Of a stretch of DNA of 64,000 nt, positions 45,218-58,373 are shown one piece after another. Under the pieces are notes generated by a model. The model did no database searches. It saw only the letters and a list, made by a program, of their open reading frames with translations, and had not been told where the DNA came from. The position numbers were made by a program, and so were the translations under genes. The stretch's first letter is position 1; each line of letters begins with the position of its first letter. Source of the DNA: Heliocidaris tuberculata (lineage: Eukaryota > Echinodermata > Echinoidea > Camarodonta > Echinometridae); the NCBI GenBank assembly GCA_025618425.1, contig CM046850.1, positions 22,425,907 through 22,489,906 of the forward strand. The letters run 5' to 3'.

Positions 45218-48200
45218 AGTACGGTCTAGGACGTGGGCCGAATTTAGGAATGCCTGTTTTGATCAAACGAATTCTTGACCCCTAGCTAAATCTCATACCC
45301 CCGGAAAGGAGATATTTTCCCCATCTTTCATAACGAAATTGCTTTTATGAAATAATGAGTAAGAATGATAAGCAATGTCGATGGAAAGTGTTAGTGGGTC
45401 GTCCTTTACGATTGTCGATCAGCAAATAAGCTTTAGTGAGCGTTTGCCTGAATTAACTTCATTAGATTGAAGGTTTGGGACAGTAACGCACACGTTCTGA
45501 ACTATATACATGTTTAACTCATTTCAACTATTCAATTGGGAATTTTTAGAGATTTTCTTAGCTTTGGAAAGTCAAAATACAAAAAACAACGATTGCGCCC
45601 TCATTTGCCTTATTAAAGTAGAATCGACAAACAGAGCTATCCATACAGAGAGTCCTGACACTGGAGGTCGCTTCTGATTGGTCAGTCATTTCATGGAGCT
45701 TCAAAAAGTTCCCTCTCATATAGAATGTACGTGAAAGGGAAATATTGGGAGATCCATGATCCGCCTTGTTTAAAAAAAGAAAAGACCGCGTAGGCGCAGG
45801 CGTATTATGCGCGTGTCACAACTCTCTCTATTAACGCGCTCTGTCGGCAAATAATTAGCGGCCTCTCGTGCCCAAGCCATACAATCTGCAAAGATGTCCG
45901 CGCCCTCGGAGCGCTTACTGGTCATGCATGTAGTTAACGAACATACGTGGGCTTCATGCACCCATTTGTTTGCCTTGTGATGTATGCTAGTGATGAGTCA
46001 GTGTAGTGATTGCATATAAGTGGCGTATATTTAGTTGGGCTGAGGAGGGAGAGCGAAAAAGCGGGGGGAAGTAAAGAGAAAAAAGCTTTATAAAAAAGGT
46101 GCGCAGAGCCCTTATCTTTCTCTCAAAAGTTGCTAAAACGTCAAAGATTTCGCGCTTCGCGCGGGAAGGGAGAACTCCCCCATCTCTGCGCCCACCCCTG
46201 TTACATGTACAGTGCAGTACTGCGTCCAAATAATTTAACAAGCAAATACTGATAACCATTTGTAATTTAGAGGCCTCTGAGGCGGATTGTCAACAAAAGA
46301 AAAAAAAAAGTGAGAAAAAAAAACAGGGGGGGGGGTGTTTGAATATTTTAAAAGCTCTGAATCGTTTTGATTGAGAATAGCAAGGATATCGACTGACTTG
46401 AAAGAAAGGCCCCAGCCAAATTTGTCACTATCTAGATCCGCTTTTGGGGCCTACATGAATTATACGCCTACTAACTTGAAATATTACTAATGTCATGCAC
46501 AAACAATTCAGTAATGAAGAAGAATAATTATGAAGAAGTTTGCGGTCCCCAAAATGACTAAAAACTTGTCCTGAATTTCATATTCCACCGGGTGTCACCT
46601 CTTCTTCTTCTTATACTGATTTCCTCCGCTTGGCAAAGAACTGTGCTTGCATGAGCACAGATGATCACAAATCCATAGCACTGTCAGAGTTGGTCATTAG
46701 ATGAGAGACACGAGAAGAATGAAAGACAGAGATAAAGTGTTAAGAGAACTTGTGATATAAGTGCAGACTGTCTCGGCCAAAGTCAATATCAGGGATAATA
46801 TTCGTGACAATGACAATGAAATAATTTTATTGGACCCATGTCACCCTCATTTAGGTATTGGGGACACTAATCATAGAACGTAACATATACAGTCTCATTT
46901 CACAATAAATTAAGTGTATTTACAAGGTATTTATAATTAGGTATTTACAGAATAATGAGATAAGACATACAAATATTACATAAAGTGTGCATAGGGCCTA
47001 TTGATGATTCCATGACATTTGCTCCGGCGACAACTGCCCCCATGGAACATCCGCATTTTAAGCCAAACATGAAACCCAACCACAAACCCAACCCCAACCC
47101 CATTCCCCATCCTCACACCATTCCAAACCCAAACCCCCACCACAACCCTAACTCCAACCCTACGTCCTCGGAGAAATTAAGACCGTAGCAACCGTCGAAG
47201 GAGCAAATGCCGTGCCACTAAATCGACTGATGAGAGGGGGAAAAAAAAAAGAAAAAAAAAAAAGAAAAAGAAAAAGAAAGGAAATAAATAAATAAATAAA
47301 TAAATGACTACATGAATTACTTAAATAAATGAAAACATTAATATAATTGTAAACAAATGAATGCTTAAATGTGCAAAGAAATATATGAATAGGCGGATAG
47401 ATGCATTGACTAGGACTGAATAGCTGGAATTGCAATGGCAATGACAAAGGCACCGATTAAAGGGAAAATATCAAACAATGATAACAAGTGAAAGTGAAAA
47501 TTCATACTAAATTTTGACACAGGAAATTAATTTCCAAAAGTAATTAACCCCCCCGCCCCCCCAAAAAACAAAACCAAACAACAAAACAAAACAAAAACAT
47601 AACATTGATGCTCATTGTGTTATTTTCCCTTTACTTTATATAGCTAGTTATTTATACATAAATTCATCTTCCCAAATGTTATTAAAATTATACGTTGTTC
47701 ATTATTGGTTGAACTTATGATGCTACCAAAAGTTTATTAATGTTGCAATTTTGGGAGAATTGAGTAGTTTGTACATTTTTATTGCATGCGGACGGCTTTT
47801 ATAGCAATCATCAATATACTCGTTTCTTGCTTTAATGGGACCAAAAAGTCGCAAAGCGTGGTGTTTTGGAGCTTGGCACCTGCACCGCACTCAAACTTGA
47901 TCCTAGACGTGCTAGAAGAGCGCGCGCATTACACATAAACGCGCCAATAAAGCGCGCTAAAACATACTCCAAAGCTCCAAGACGACTAGATCCATGATAT
48001 AATACCTGAGCTGTGAGGAATGGAGAAGAATCTTTTCTCCATTGAGATTCTGTTCGTTTCAAGGTTTGTGTTTGAATTCTTGACATAAGATCGAAGAAGA
48101 AGACGAAATTATTAGACAATCTTGTAAGTATGAATATTCTACTATAAGGAAACTTGCTCTTGGTGATAGAAAAGAAACGCACGTTGCGCTCACCATCAGT

Positions 48201-48619
48201 TCCAGGTACCGTATCTTTTTGATGGAAGTGATGATGATCACGGCACGGGGAGATGATGGTGGTGATGGGGTGATCACTGGCGTATGAAGGGGGGGGGGTG
48301 GAGGGGGTTGTGTGTCCGGACACCTAACAAAAAAATAACCCATCAATTTTGTCATCGGATTTCACGAAAAATATAAGCATCAAGTAACATTTAACTCCGA
48401 GAATATTTGCACTTCACATAATTTTCAACCTATGCTGTGAATTTTTTGTGAAAATTTGCATGAAAATTTGTTCGATTTAATGTTTATAAATGACCTGTCT
48501 GGATAACCAACCCGTCCGGACACACAACACCTGGGTACTGGAGGGGGGCTACCCCCCCCCCCCCCAAAAAAAAGGAAGAAAAAAATTGAAATTAGCTAGG
48601 CCTGCCGGATATAAGTCCA
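45218..48619. other. Gene-poor stretch with simple repeats
   Basis: It includes a C-rich run of AACCCC-like words at about 47075-47160, an A/AAAT-rich tract at about 47236-47305, and G or C runs near 46326, 47548 and 48288. The open frames are low complexity. No splice-supported exon seen. Confidence 0.4.
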
Positions 48620-48766
48620 GGGGCCCGTTGCACAAAACTTGCGTTTGAACGCAACTCAGGAAAATCAAACGCAACTTTATTTTCAGCCAATCAGAAGTGC
48701 GCATTTAGGACATGCGTTTGATTTTTAGGAGTTGCGATTAAACGCAAGTTTTGTGCAACGGGCCCC
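48620..48766. mobile_element. Palindromic MITE-like element (family member 4)
   Basis: Same length, ends and CCAATCAG centre as the element at 45071, with few differences. This indicates recent spread of the family. Confidence 0.85.
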
Positions 48767-50490
48767 TGATCTATGACAAAATTACATTTTCATTAAAAAA
48801 AAGGGCCGATTTTTTTTTGTTCGCTCGCTTCGCTCCCTCGCATGTATTCAGAATAACTGTGCCCCGTATGCCGAACTTAAGCCCTCTCAATTTTTGGGGC
48901 TCATTACGCTTCTGGGGGCAATGGTGGGATCTTGGAGTGAAATGATGGGGGGGGGGGGGGTGAAAAGGTGATTGTATCTGTGTATATGGGAAATTTAATA
49001 TTGTAAAGGGGCTATGGTGATGCTAATGACGTTATTGATATATGCATGGTGGAGCGTTTATAAAAAAGTGATTTGATGATGTGATTTGATTATGAAGGGG
49101 ATGATGATCGGGAGGTTATATTATGAGGGGAGTTACGTGTCTGGACACTAAACAAAAGTGAAGCTGTCACATTTGCCGTTGGATTTTATGAAAAGTGGGC
49201 GTAAAGTAGCACTTGACTACCATGAATATTTGCCGTTTATATGATACTGCCAATTTGAGGTCATTATGAAAATTAGATCAAAAATAAAATTGAACTTAAA
49301 TGCCAAATCGGGATCATGGTCGGGTCAGTTGCGTGACTGGTCTGACGTCACTACGATGCACAGCCGATCGGGCCTTTCCTCCGACTGGAATGTTAGGAAC
49401 CTGGATCACAAAGATACTACATTTCTAAATTTTAATTTCTAGAGATTGTATTACAAAATCGGGTCGCAAAAGCGGGTCGCAGTCGGATCGTATACAGTTT
49501 ACGGTGGGCTTTAAAAGCGTTGCTTCAGCTAAATAAAACTAAGTTAAATAAAACTAATTGACACGACTGCACGAGCGCTCCTTCTCAATTTTGACAATGT
49601 TGTCAAAGGCCATTAAAAAAAAAATGAACAAAGAGAGCTAATTTCTCTGTTTTGTTTCTCTGTTGACCTCAAATATACCGTTAACGTTTCCAACCCCGAA
49701 GAACCCACTCTCACAATTAATTGTTATGGAAGTAGCGAATAAACACCCCGCCCTAAAATCTAAAACGCAAACAAAGTCACCACTTGGAGATGAATATAAT
49801 TGGTCATTAGCACAATTTGACGTTCTTACAATGGTGGTCAATTGGCGAAGGTGTACTTCATCCTAGGTCGTTGCGTCCACTTGTAGTCCGTAGATAATTC
49901 TAAATGAATATTACTGGGTCATCGGCCTGTACCATCTTATGGTTATTGCATTTTTCCTGAAGCAAACATAGGTCATCACTTCAAAAGTGGTCAATTTGGG
50001 GAGGTGTACTTGATCCTAGTCGGTGAGTCCAATAAAATTGTTGACTGTTAGTCCATTTTGAATGAATAATATTGTTAGTGGGTAATTTGCCAGTATATGA
50101 TTATTGCACTTTTCTGAGACAATGTTCAGTGATTTTCATTATCGAGTAGATAAGATTAAGGAGTGGTTATTCAGGTGATCGACGGTGTATATGAGTTGTA
50201 AGGCCGTAAGTTTTGGTAAATTATCAATCATTGCATATTATCCCTTAATATACAGTACCATTTGTAATTTCATGAATTATAAATGTATTTGACCATCCCT
50301 ATAGAAAACGGAGGACCGCCGAAAGGTTTTGAACAATGATTTATCGTAAAATTGGCGAAAATGCTTGAGTGATAAAAAAACAAACAAACAAAACAACAAC
50401 AACAACAAAACACTTACGTGAAAGGGTGCAAAATTCAGGATTGACAAGAATTGGTATTTGTTCTGGCTTGTATCAACGACATTGAGAACC
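48767..50490. other. Gene-poor stretch, no gene recognised
   Basis: AT-rich, with a G-run near 48949 and no conserved coding frame. Two diverged direct copies of a ~130-bp segment occur near 49830-49990 and 49990-50110 (shared: GGTGTACTT, CCTAG and AATGAATA). Confidence 0.35.
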
Positions 50491-50497
50491 GTTTAAA

Positions 50498-51352
50498 ATT
50501 GACAGTTTAAAACGTCTCCCCAAATAAATATTTCAAAATGTTTTCAGGAAATTTTCATATCTGTGGAAAGCTTAGGGTCTCTTCTATGAAATGACATAAA
50601 AATATCTCACAATATTTTACGTTTTTTAAAGCAAAAATCCATTTTGTAAATGGGTGCAAAATCCATACTTGACAAATGTTTGTTTATGTTCTTGCTGGTA
50701 TCAGCAAAATTGAGAGTCATGAAAAGGCTTAGAAATTTTATATTCTGATCATTTATGAAAGAACAGACTTTGTTCACTGTATGTCCTGATATATCCCATC
50801 AAAAAATTATGGTTGAATGACCAAGCAAGATGAAATTAAAAGACTCACAAAAAATAACATTTTGAAACACTCAACAAAGTAGTTAATTGCTCCCTTAAGC
50901 ATAAGATGTCAATAATATAGCAATTTATATAGCGCCTTTTCCAATTGATACAAAGTGCTTTGAGATGTCTTCCCTGGGTCGGCGATGGAGCTAAAATGTA
51001 AACAAGTTACCAGGCAGTGACAGTGAGTTCTATGAGTGTAGGATGTGTAAGGATATACAGAGAACACAGCCTGTAATTTCATAAATCACTCTTTATTGAA
51101 CAGAATATGGAATTTCCAAGCCTTTACATGACTCTCAGCTTGGCTGATACCAGCCAGAGCCAATATCAATTCTTGTCAAGTCTGGATTTTGCACCCTTTC
51201 ACAAAATTGGCTTTTGCTCACTTAAGCGTAGAATATTGGTTGATATTTTGGTGTCATTTGATAGAAGAGACCCTAAACTATCCACAGGTATGAAAATTTC
51301 CTAAAAATATTTTGAAACATTTATTTGTGTAGACATTTTTCAACTGTTAACT
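50498..51352. repeat. Large foldback element
   Basis: The left arm (about 50498-50790) matches the reverse complement of 51050-51352 over nearly 300 bp. Shared words include GGAAATTTTCATA, TAGGGTCTCTTCTAT, GGGTGCAAAATCCA and GAGAGTCATG. A ~250-bp loop lies between. Non-coding; ORFs on the arms are incidental. Confidence 0.75.
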
Positions 51353-53219
51353 TTTTTCTGGGACGCACTGTATATGATGTGCGATCCGATTTCCGAAGAA
51401 ATCGTAGTTGCTCGAATGCTCGAAATTGAAAATCTAGGGCATCACAAGCCTTCTAGTCGTAGAAAAGACCAAATCAGCTTCAAAGACAGTCGCACGAATG
51501 GTAGTATCGGGGCCGATTTTGGCTTTTACTCCTACAATGAGGCTTGCACTATCTCGAAATTATATACCATCTTATTCTTCATAATGAATATTCAGAACCT
51601 CGATCACTTATAAGATTTTTCATGTTTGGAACTTTCATTTCAAATGTTATTGTAAGTTCTTCCCGAATTGGATCGTAGTCAGATTGTAATCATCGTTTAG
51701 TGTGCGGCCCGTTTTACACAATTAAGAGGAGCCCCTGTACACCCCGTCTAGTATACATGTATATTGTTTGCAATTCGTGGCATAAACCCGTATGTCCATA
51801 TATTTTCTTTAACCCTTTCAAGACAATTGACCACATTTTGTGGTTTGGCCCAATAACTTTTGATTTAGAGCCTTAAAAAATATACCAGATGCAGGAGTAG
51901 AAAGAGTAAAAAATTCTGCACATACTGTGTCCATTTTTGTTGCATGATCATATTGCGTTTGATGTCAGGAATTTAAAAAAGGAGAATAAGATTGAACATC
52001 CTTAAATTGGCAACACATTAAGAGATTCAAAATCATTGTTTTTTGTCCAAATTGGCAACTTTTTCAACTTTTCGACAAAATTCCTAACCATGTATATTAT
52101 TTTCAAGACATTACATCTTATTAGAACCACGTAGCACTAAAAGAAAAATATTATTGTTGCCAATTTGCAGAACAAAATGTGATCAATTGAGCTCTTAAAT
52201 AATTCCTGTCCTGAAAGGGTTAAAAGTATTAAATAGTTTTGGGAAGCCCTCAAAAACTTTTCGTGAGATTTTTTTGATTTTACTTAATAAATAGCAGGGT
52301 ATTAACATAACTAAGATGCTGTGAAGTTTTTTTCTCCTCAAGTGAAATATTTATCGAATTAGAGGTGAAAAGAATAAAAATCCCTGGCCCAAAAAAGAGG
52401 GGATGTAAATTCGAACAACGGCCACACACATTACTCACATGAGGATTGCTGTGTGATATAATACGCTACACATAGTGCGAAGCGCTGGGTTATTGTGTGG
52501 GGAACCTTCGGGTGGATATGGTCTCAGCGTGAAGCAGTGAAAAGCCGTTACCAAGCGTTTCTTACAGACATTTACACTAAAATTTGTTCGAAATCGTGAA
52601 TGGAATGTTAAATAATCTCGTACATGTGTCTTATGATAAAAGGAGAGTAGTATGTGACTATGTTAGATAAGTTTCTTGCCAGTATGATTTTTGCTACTGA
52701 GACTAGAGACTACATATGGGAAAAAATAATCAAATATAATTATACACAAGGAAAGTCTACGGCGGAGTATATACAACACTCTTGGGTAAAATTATGTCTG
52801 TTTTCTATGACGATGCTTTCATGTATATGTCATTCTAGAGATTATGTAATCAGAAATTAATCAACGAACATGATCCACTTGATCTCGTCAGACGAGTAAG
52901 ATAATAAGTAAACCTTCAATCTGCACGATAATATTGATTTTCGTTCTTTATCAAAAGCGCGCGGTTTGTTGATACTTGTCGTATTCGGTCGTATTGACCT
53001 CAAATATCGATTTCGATCTTGACTGCGGTCATGCAAATTATCGATTATCGGTCAAACAGTAAGCCGTCTGACTCATTAAATGATTCGTTCAATTAAACGC
53101 ATGTGTTTAACCGTGTTATGGTTGACTTGAGTGCATGTATAGGATAATATTATTTTCATGTTACATATGTTAGGCATGTTCGGTGTTATTTCAACAAGGA
53201 AACGCACCTTTTTAGTGAC
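51353..53219. other. Gene-poor stretch with an interspersed repeat
   Basis: The segment at about 51836-52210 shares TATACCAGATGCA and flanking words with 9940-10100 in the receptor introns, so it is a dispersed repeat. No coding exon recognised. Confidence 0.4.
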
Positions 53220-53960
53220 ACTGTAATCATATCTCGTTTGACTTCGTACTTTTGATATGTTCTTATCATCGCTGAGAGCTCATGAATATTAATCTACCCT
53301 TGTTAAGAAATAAGCTATTGTTTTGTGTGTCTCACTTGGTAAAACGTCGGTCGTAAGTTGTTGGAAACTTATTGGTAGGCCTGTGAAGTCGTGTGTATTT
53401 GGTAAGTTTCTTTGGTCTCGATTCGAACTCATTTTTTCTTCTACAAAGATCAAGAAATATAAAGATACATTATAAATTAGTTTCATATCATATCTTGTTT
53501 GACTTCGGACTTTTGATATGTTCTTATCATTGCTGAGAGCTTGTAAATATTAATTTGACCTTGTTACAAATGACTAACCAGTTTGTGTGTCTCTTACTGG
53601 ATGAAACATCAGCCTCAAGTTGTCAGTAATAAATGTATAGGTGAGCCTGTGCGTCCGCGGTTAGTTGGTACGTTTCTTTGGTCTCAATTCGGACTCATTT
53701 TTTTCTTCTTCAGTGATCAAGAGACATAAAGTGATATAGTAACCGTGTTTCATATCATATCTCATTTTGACTTCATACTTTTGATAATACATGTACTATA
53801 TTCTTAACATCGTTGAATGCTCATGGATATTAATTTTCACCTAAAGAAATAAGCTATTGTTCTGTGTGTCTCGCTTGCATTGGTGAAATATCAGTCGCAG
53901 GTTGTTTGAAATTTACAAGTGTTTGTGTGAGTGTGTGGAACCTAGCGCATTTGGTAAGTT
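53220..53960. repeat. Diverged tandem triplication (~265-bp unit)
   Basis: Three copies start near 53225, 53488 and 53752. Each carries TTTGACTTCG(T/G)ACTTTTGATA-like words, a GCTGAGAGCT(C/T)-type block, TGTGTGTCTC and a GGTAAGTTTCTT(T/C)GGTCTCGAT-type end. They lie 0.7-1.5 kb upstream of the kinase gene. Function unknown. Confidence 0.7.
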
Positions 53961-54686
53961 TCTTCGGTCTCGATATGAAACTTTGCAGGGTTATTCTTTA
54001 TAAGATACTCTATCTGTGTGCCAAGTTGCAGTAATTTTCATCACTCCATGGCCGAGATCCTATAGGGGAGGGGGGGGGGGTGGAATCCATCCGGCTGAGA
54101 GAGAGCGCCAGAATAACCCTTTTAGGGTTAAAGGATGGCTCAGTGAGCCAGTTGTGCAAGAAATAGACAGTTTTAAAAAATGTAATGTTCTGGAATAATT
54201 AGTGTGATTTCACAATCTCTTAGCATTTACGAGATGCAAATTTATTTTAGGAGGCTATATTTTATATACACATAGCCGATCTAGCTTCAATCTGGCAAAG
54301 CGGACTTGATATGTGTTTCTCAATTCGATCCTTATCGTTTTTGTCTTTTTATCGGCCTGTTTTTATAGTTTATTTTGATGGTATGTTGTATCAAACTTTA
54401 GGCCTGCAATTCTTATCGACATTTTGGTATTTACGACGAAAGACTTTACTTGGTCCAAAATATTAAATCAAAATCTTTGCAATTTAAACCGCCCATACGG
54501 CATCGAATTGAAAGGGTAAAAGATGTTGATAAATTTGAAGTGTTGTTTTGGTTTTAAAATGACTAATTAATGATACTCATTGTTTCCTTTTTTTTTTCTT
54601 ATTCCTGATCAGATTCTGCCCCAGTGGAACTTCATTATGACACATGAGACGAAACGGAGAAGGAGGACTTGAGTTTGGCTGATAAA

Positions 54687-55595
54687 ATGCAAGGCCGATA
54701 CGGGTATGTGCTGGCCGACCCCGCTGTCGTCTTGGGGAAGGGCCGGCACTGCGTCGTCAAACTTGCTACGTCGACGCGTTATGCGACACCGCGCAAAGTT
54801 GCCATCAAAATTAATTCACCGTCATCGTCGTCTGCTCGGGAGGCCGAGATCCTCTTCAAGCTCAACCACGAGAACGTCGTGGAGATCTTCGACTATTTCG
54901 TCTTCCGAGATCACTCTTATATTGTCCTCGCGCTTGCTGAAAACGGAGATCTGCGGAACTTCGTCAGGCAGCGGGGTCGCCTGGGCGAGGCGTTAGCGCT
55001 GAAGATGTGCGAGCAGATCTATGACGTTGTGGCCTACCTGCATGACACCGCTTACGTTGCACACTGCGATTTGAAGTGCGAAAACGTGCTGGTCAATGAA
55101 AGGGAAGATGTGAAGATTGCAGATTTTGGACTCGCTGTAGAGATCGTGGTAACGAAGGATGGAACATCCAAACCTCGCAAAACTGCAGCTTCATGTACCC
55201 ATGGTAACAATCTCAACAGGATGCCTGATGCCTGTTGCAGGGCTGATAGCATCTCGCCAATACTAGATGGAATCTCGTCTCTAGGCGGGTCTCCCGCTTA
55301 CGCCGCTCCCGAGGTATTAGACTCCCGCGTCAAGGACCTTCGCGCAGCAGATGTCTGGTCGGCCGGGGTCATCACATTCTTTGTCCTCACCGCCTACCTG
55401 CCATTCGGTTGTTATGGAAACAAGAACATCAGGGAAGCAATGAACATGCCTCTCCGCTGGCCGCGACCTCTGAAACAAGTCAAGAAATCGGGAAGGACAT
55501 TTGTGCAATCCGCGCTTGTTTTGGAGCCAGCAGACCGTCCCACCGCGCGGGTCCTGCTTGAAGGACTTCGAACAATACAGTCCACAGCATCCTAA
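54687..55595 (+). CDS. Intronless TSSK-like serine/threonine kinase
   Basis: A 302-residue protein kinase that would phosphorylate Ser/Thr. Visible: glycine loop GKGRHCVV at 17-24, VAIK with Lys41, Glu52 in the C helix, HCDLKCEN at 126-133 (HRD with Cys127 for Arg, catalytic Asp128), DFG at 146-148, GSPAYAAPEV at 201-210 and DVWSAGV at 222-228. GSPAYAAPEVL and DLKCEN are typical of testis-specific serine kinases, which are often intronless and act in sperm. The part between DFG and GSP is about 52 residues, longer than usual. The chosen ATG has A at -3. The frame upstream closes at a TGA (54645), and the extra TTG-led residues are not needed. The length fits TSSK. Related CAMK-type kinases remain possible. 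Confidence 0.88.
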   Translation: MQGRYGYVLADPAVVLGKGRHCVVKLATSTRYATPRKVAIKINSPSSSSAREAEILFKLNHENVVEIFDYFVFRDHSYIVLALAENGDLRNFVRQRGRLGEALALKMCEQIYDVVAYLHDTAYVAHCDLKCENVLVNEREDVKIADFGLAVEIVVTKDGTSKPRKTAASCTHGNNLNRMPDACCRADSISPILDGISSLGGSPAYAAPEVLDSRVKDLRAADVWSAGVITFFVLTAYLPFGCYGNKNIREAMNMPLRWPRPLKQVKKSGRTFVQSALVLEPADRPTARVLLEGLRTIQSTAS

Positions 55596-55726
55596 CAACT
55601 CACATCATTTTCTGACAAGAACGAAGGTGCCGCCAATGTTGAGGTCATGAGATATTTTGAGGGTTGTCATCGTGGCAGCTTTATAGATCAAGGGAATAAT
55701 TATTAAAGATTAAGTTGACTACTGGT

Positions 55727-56020
55727 AATGGGATTACATTGTGAAAGAAACTGCAGGGAGCTATTGGAAAGTGTTGGTTAATGGTTATACAGTATTATAA
55801 GAATGGATGTTCTGTAGGTGAAGTTTTGGAATGATCAAAATGGAAAGAAATTGACAGTCTTGCAGAAAATCACATGCACTGCAAGCCGAAATATGCATAT
55901 GGGGCTTAAATATGCATATGGGGCTTAAACACACAATGTGGCATGAAAGTTTGGTCCAGTCTTTTCAGCCATTTTTCCTAACATTTATAATTTTCTGCCA
56001 TGATATTGCTCTAAATTGAT
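55727..56020. repeat. Interspersed repeat family copy (uninterrupted)
   Basis: It matches the copies at 20.1 and 23.5 kb and is the reference for their insertions. It lies downstream of the kinase and includes a short direct duplication, ATATGCATATGGGGCTTAAA, near 55890-55930. Confidence 0.65.
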
Positions 56021-57442
56021 AAGTCTGACAAAAAAAGAAAACCTCGCCAATAATTTTTAATCTTTAAAAAAAATCAACCTTCTTTTAAAATATTTTTTTT
56101 AATCATAGTTCTTTTAAAAAAATCATTAGCAAATGGCTAGGTTTATTAGCCAATCCCTATTTACATGTGCTTGAAACATGGATGTCACATTTTAATTTCA
56201 ATTTTAATTCATCAACTCAAATTGATTATAACAACATGCACTGTATCTTTTACTATCTGTTTAATTATTTAATTATTTGTTTCTGTAATGTTATTTTCTA
56301 GTAAGATATGCAGCCTATTTTGTAATGTAAGATACAAAGATTAAAGATTGGGCACACGTTTACTAACACCCACATTATATGAATGGATGTTGCTTTATTC
56401 ATTTGAACATGGATTGCCAAGTTTATTAAAAAAAATGATACCAAGTTTCTCTTGTCAATCCTACAACACAGTGTAGAATCAGACTGCAATCGATTTAAGA
56501 AGGCTGGTGGCTGTACGAGTAGATATGAAAATTTCGAAATGTCAAATCTTCCTGATTGAAATTCCGAATAGTCAAATGATTAATAAAATTCTCATGGCAA
56601 GATAGTGTGGGTCTTCTAGTTGCAGGGCTAGCCAATCACAGTTAGAACAGAATTGGTCATTTCTTTTCTGACTGAAAGGTCAAACGTTATGGTACTCCTA
56701 ATATGAATTTAAAAAAAACACAGGAACCTGAATCAAGAAGACGTTAATTTTCTAATTTTCATATCCGTTTCTTCTAAAATTGGACGGATTCTTAATGTAT
56801 ATGTAGCATGACCTTACAGTATACATTATCTAATGTTTTTGCTACTGGTTTTCTGAAATTGAAGTGCAGTCAGATCGTGGGACCGACCGTACAGCTGAGC
56901 TAGTGCATATGTGCTGTGGGTTTAAAAGGAAATACATTTTTAAATGCTTACAAACTGATTTCTTTGCAAAGTGAATTTCAAACAGACAATCCAATCAAAT
57001 TTAATGAGTCAAGAAAACTTCAAAGGCAGCTGCACATTACAGTTGATAGAATTTAATTGATAGGTAAATACTTTACAAGAGAAAATTACAAATGCCTGGA
57101 TTCAGTCAGTCTATCCCCTTTACGTCAAAAAGATACCACTGCACAATACATCACTGAAACTGAACAAGTAATTTGCACAATGCAATATACACGTGATGAC
57201 CTCACTGCAATTACCAGTAAGTTATGGATCAACCAAGTTATTGCCAAACTTGAAGAAACAAATTGTACAACAAGCCAACCCAGATATTCCTTTTTCTGAT
57301 ACCGCACAGGTTTCTCTCTCCATTTTGATATCCAACACTGCTTATCATAAGCTGTTCATTGTACATCTTCAAAGCTAATGTTTTAAATCATTCTTCATAC
57401 CTCGTTCAAAAGACTTCCTCATCATAGGTAGTCTTTAAGTTC
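56021..57442. other. AT-rich intergenic stretch, no gene recognised
   Basis: Weak ORFs at 57057-57378 lack any family signature. No splice-supported exon was found. Confidence 0.3.
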
Positions 57443-57592
57443 AGGGCCCTGTTCATGAAACTTGTTATCAGAAACAACTGCTCCATTTCTATGACAAATC
57501 TGCTCTAAGCTAATCAGATTCAAGGATTTCAGTAGCTTATAAAATTATTGTAACTTGTTTATTGATAACAAGGTTTATGAAACAGGGCCCTG
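57443..57592. mobile_element. Palindromic MITE-like element (family member 5)
   Basis: Ends: AGGGCCCTGTTCATGAAACT and its near complement GGTTTATGAAACAGGGCCCT. The centre has CTAATCAGATT, a decayed CCAATCAGA. Diverged from members 3 and 4, close to member 6. Confidence 0.75.
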
Positions 57593-58294
57593 GTTATGAC
57601 AAACAAAATACTCCCAGAATCCAAAGAAATTCACAATGAAGGCAAACAATTAATGACATTTGTCACATGAATTTCAACATAAAATGCAGGATAGGGGAGT
57701 GATAAGCAAACATGATGAAGACAATGGGCCAATATGTAGTCCCATGTGTGCATATCTGTGTCTCTGCTCTTCGGTGAATAAAATTTACATCACTTTGTGT
57801 ACACTGTGCTGGTCAGAACAATTTATTTAAAAAGCGAAAAAATGTCATAATTATTTTAGACTTTACTATCTCTCAGTTTACCATTTCATAACATAATTTT
57901 TTCCTAATTTTAAACCGCATACATGTTTTATCATCCAATACTTCTTTAATGCGCAGTACACCAATCTTTTGTTGTTATGGCTCTCACAAAATTTTCTATA
58001 TCCCATACAATTACACTGAATTTTCAAAGGTTTTTAGACCTGGCATTCAAGAGGGCGCTTTCAAAATGCATGCGCTGGCAGACATTGCAAGTTGCCCAAT
58101 TGACACCACCATTATTTGATGCTTACGCAGATGCCATTTCTTGAATGCCCAAATAATGTTGATTCTCATGGTACGTGTGCCGAAATAATGTTTACAGTAC
58201 CAGTACGGTACGGTACATATACACAGCAAGCGCTCACACTATACTGCACCGTGGGTGGATCTACCACTTTGACTGACAGCTGCATGCGACTTAC

Positions 58295-58373
58295 GTCATC
58301 AATCTTTGCAATGAAGATGGCGGCGAGTATCACACCATCCAACAGCACCCTCTTGAGTGCCGGGTCTAAATCC
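58295..58373 (-). CDS. Unrecognised gene, exon R
   Basis: The frame DLDPALKRVLLDGVILAAIF then IAKIDD lies between TTTAAAG and the strong donor GAC|GTAAGT. It starts in phase 2 and ends in phase 0, fitting exon Q upstream. It is helical and hydrophobic in its second half. The family was not recognised. Confidence 0.6.

Noticed and set aside
46985..47188. Pro/Asn/His-rich ORF over AACCCC-like words; possible telomere-like repeat
   Set aside because: Irregular low-complexity run without a strict hexamer. No coding or telomeric support.
47832..48355. Minus-strand ORFs of 163 and 98 codons
   Set aside because: Pro/Ser/His-rich from a simple-sequence tract, overlapping each other in different frames, with no domain.
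54669..54686. Upstream TTG start for the kinase
   Set aside because: TTG starts are rare in animal nuclear genes, and an ATG with A at -3 follows six codons later. The added residues match nothing in the kinase fold.
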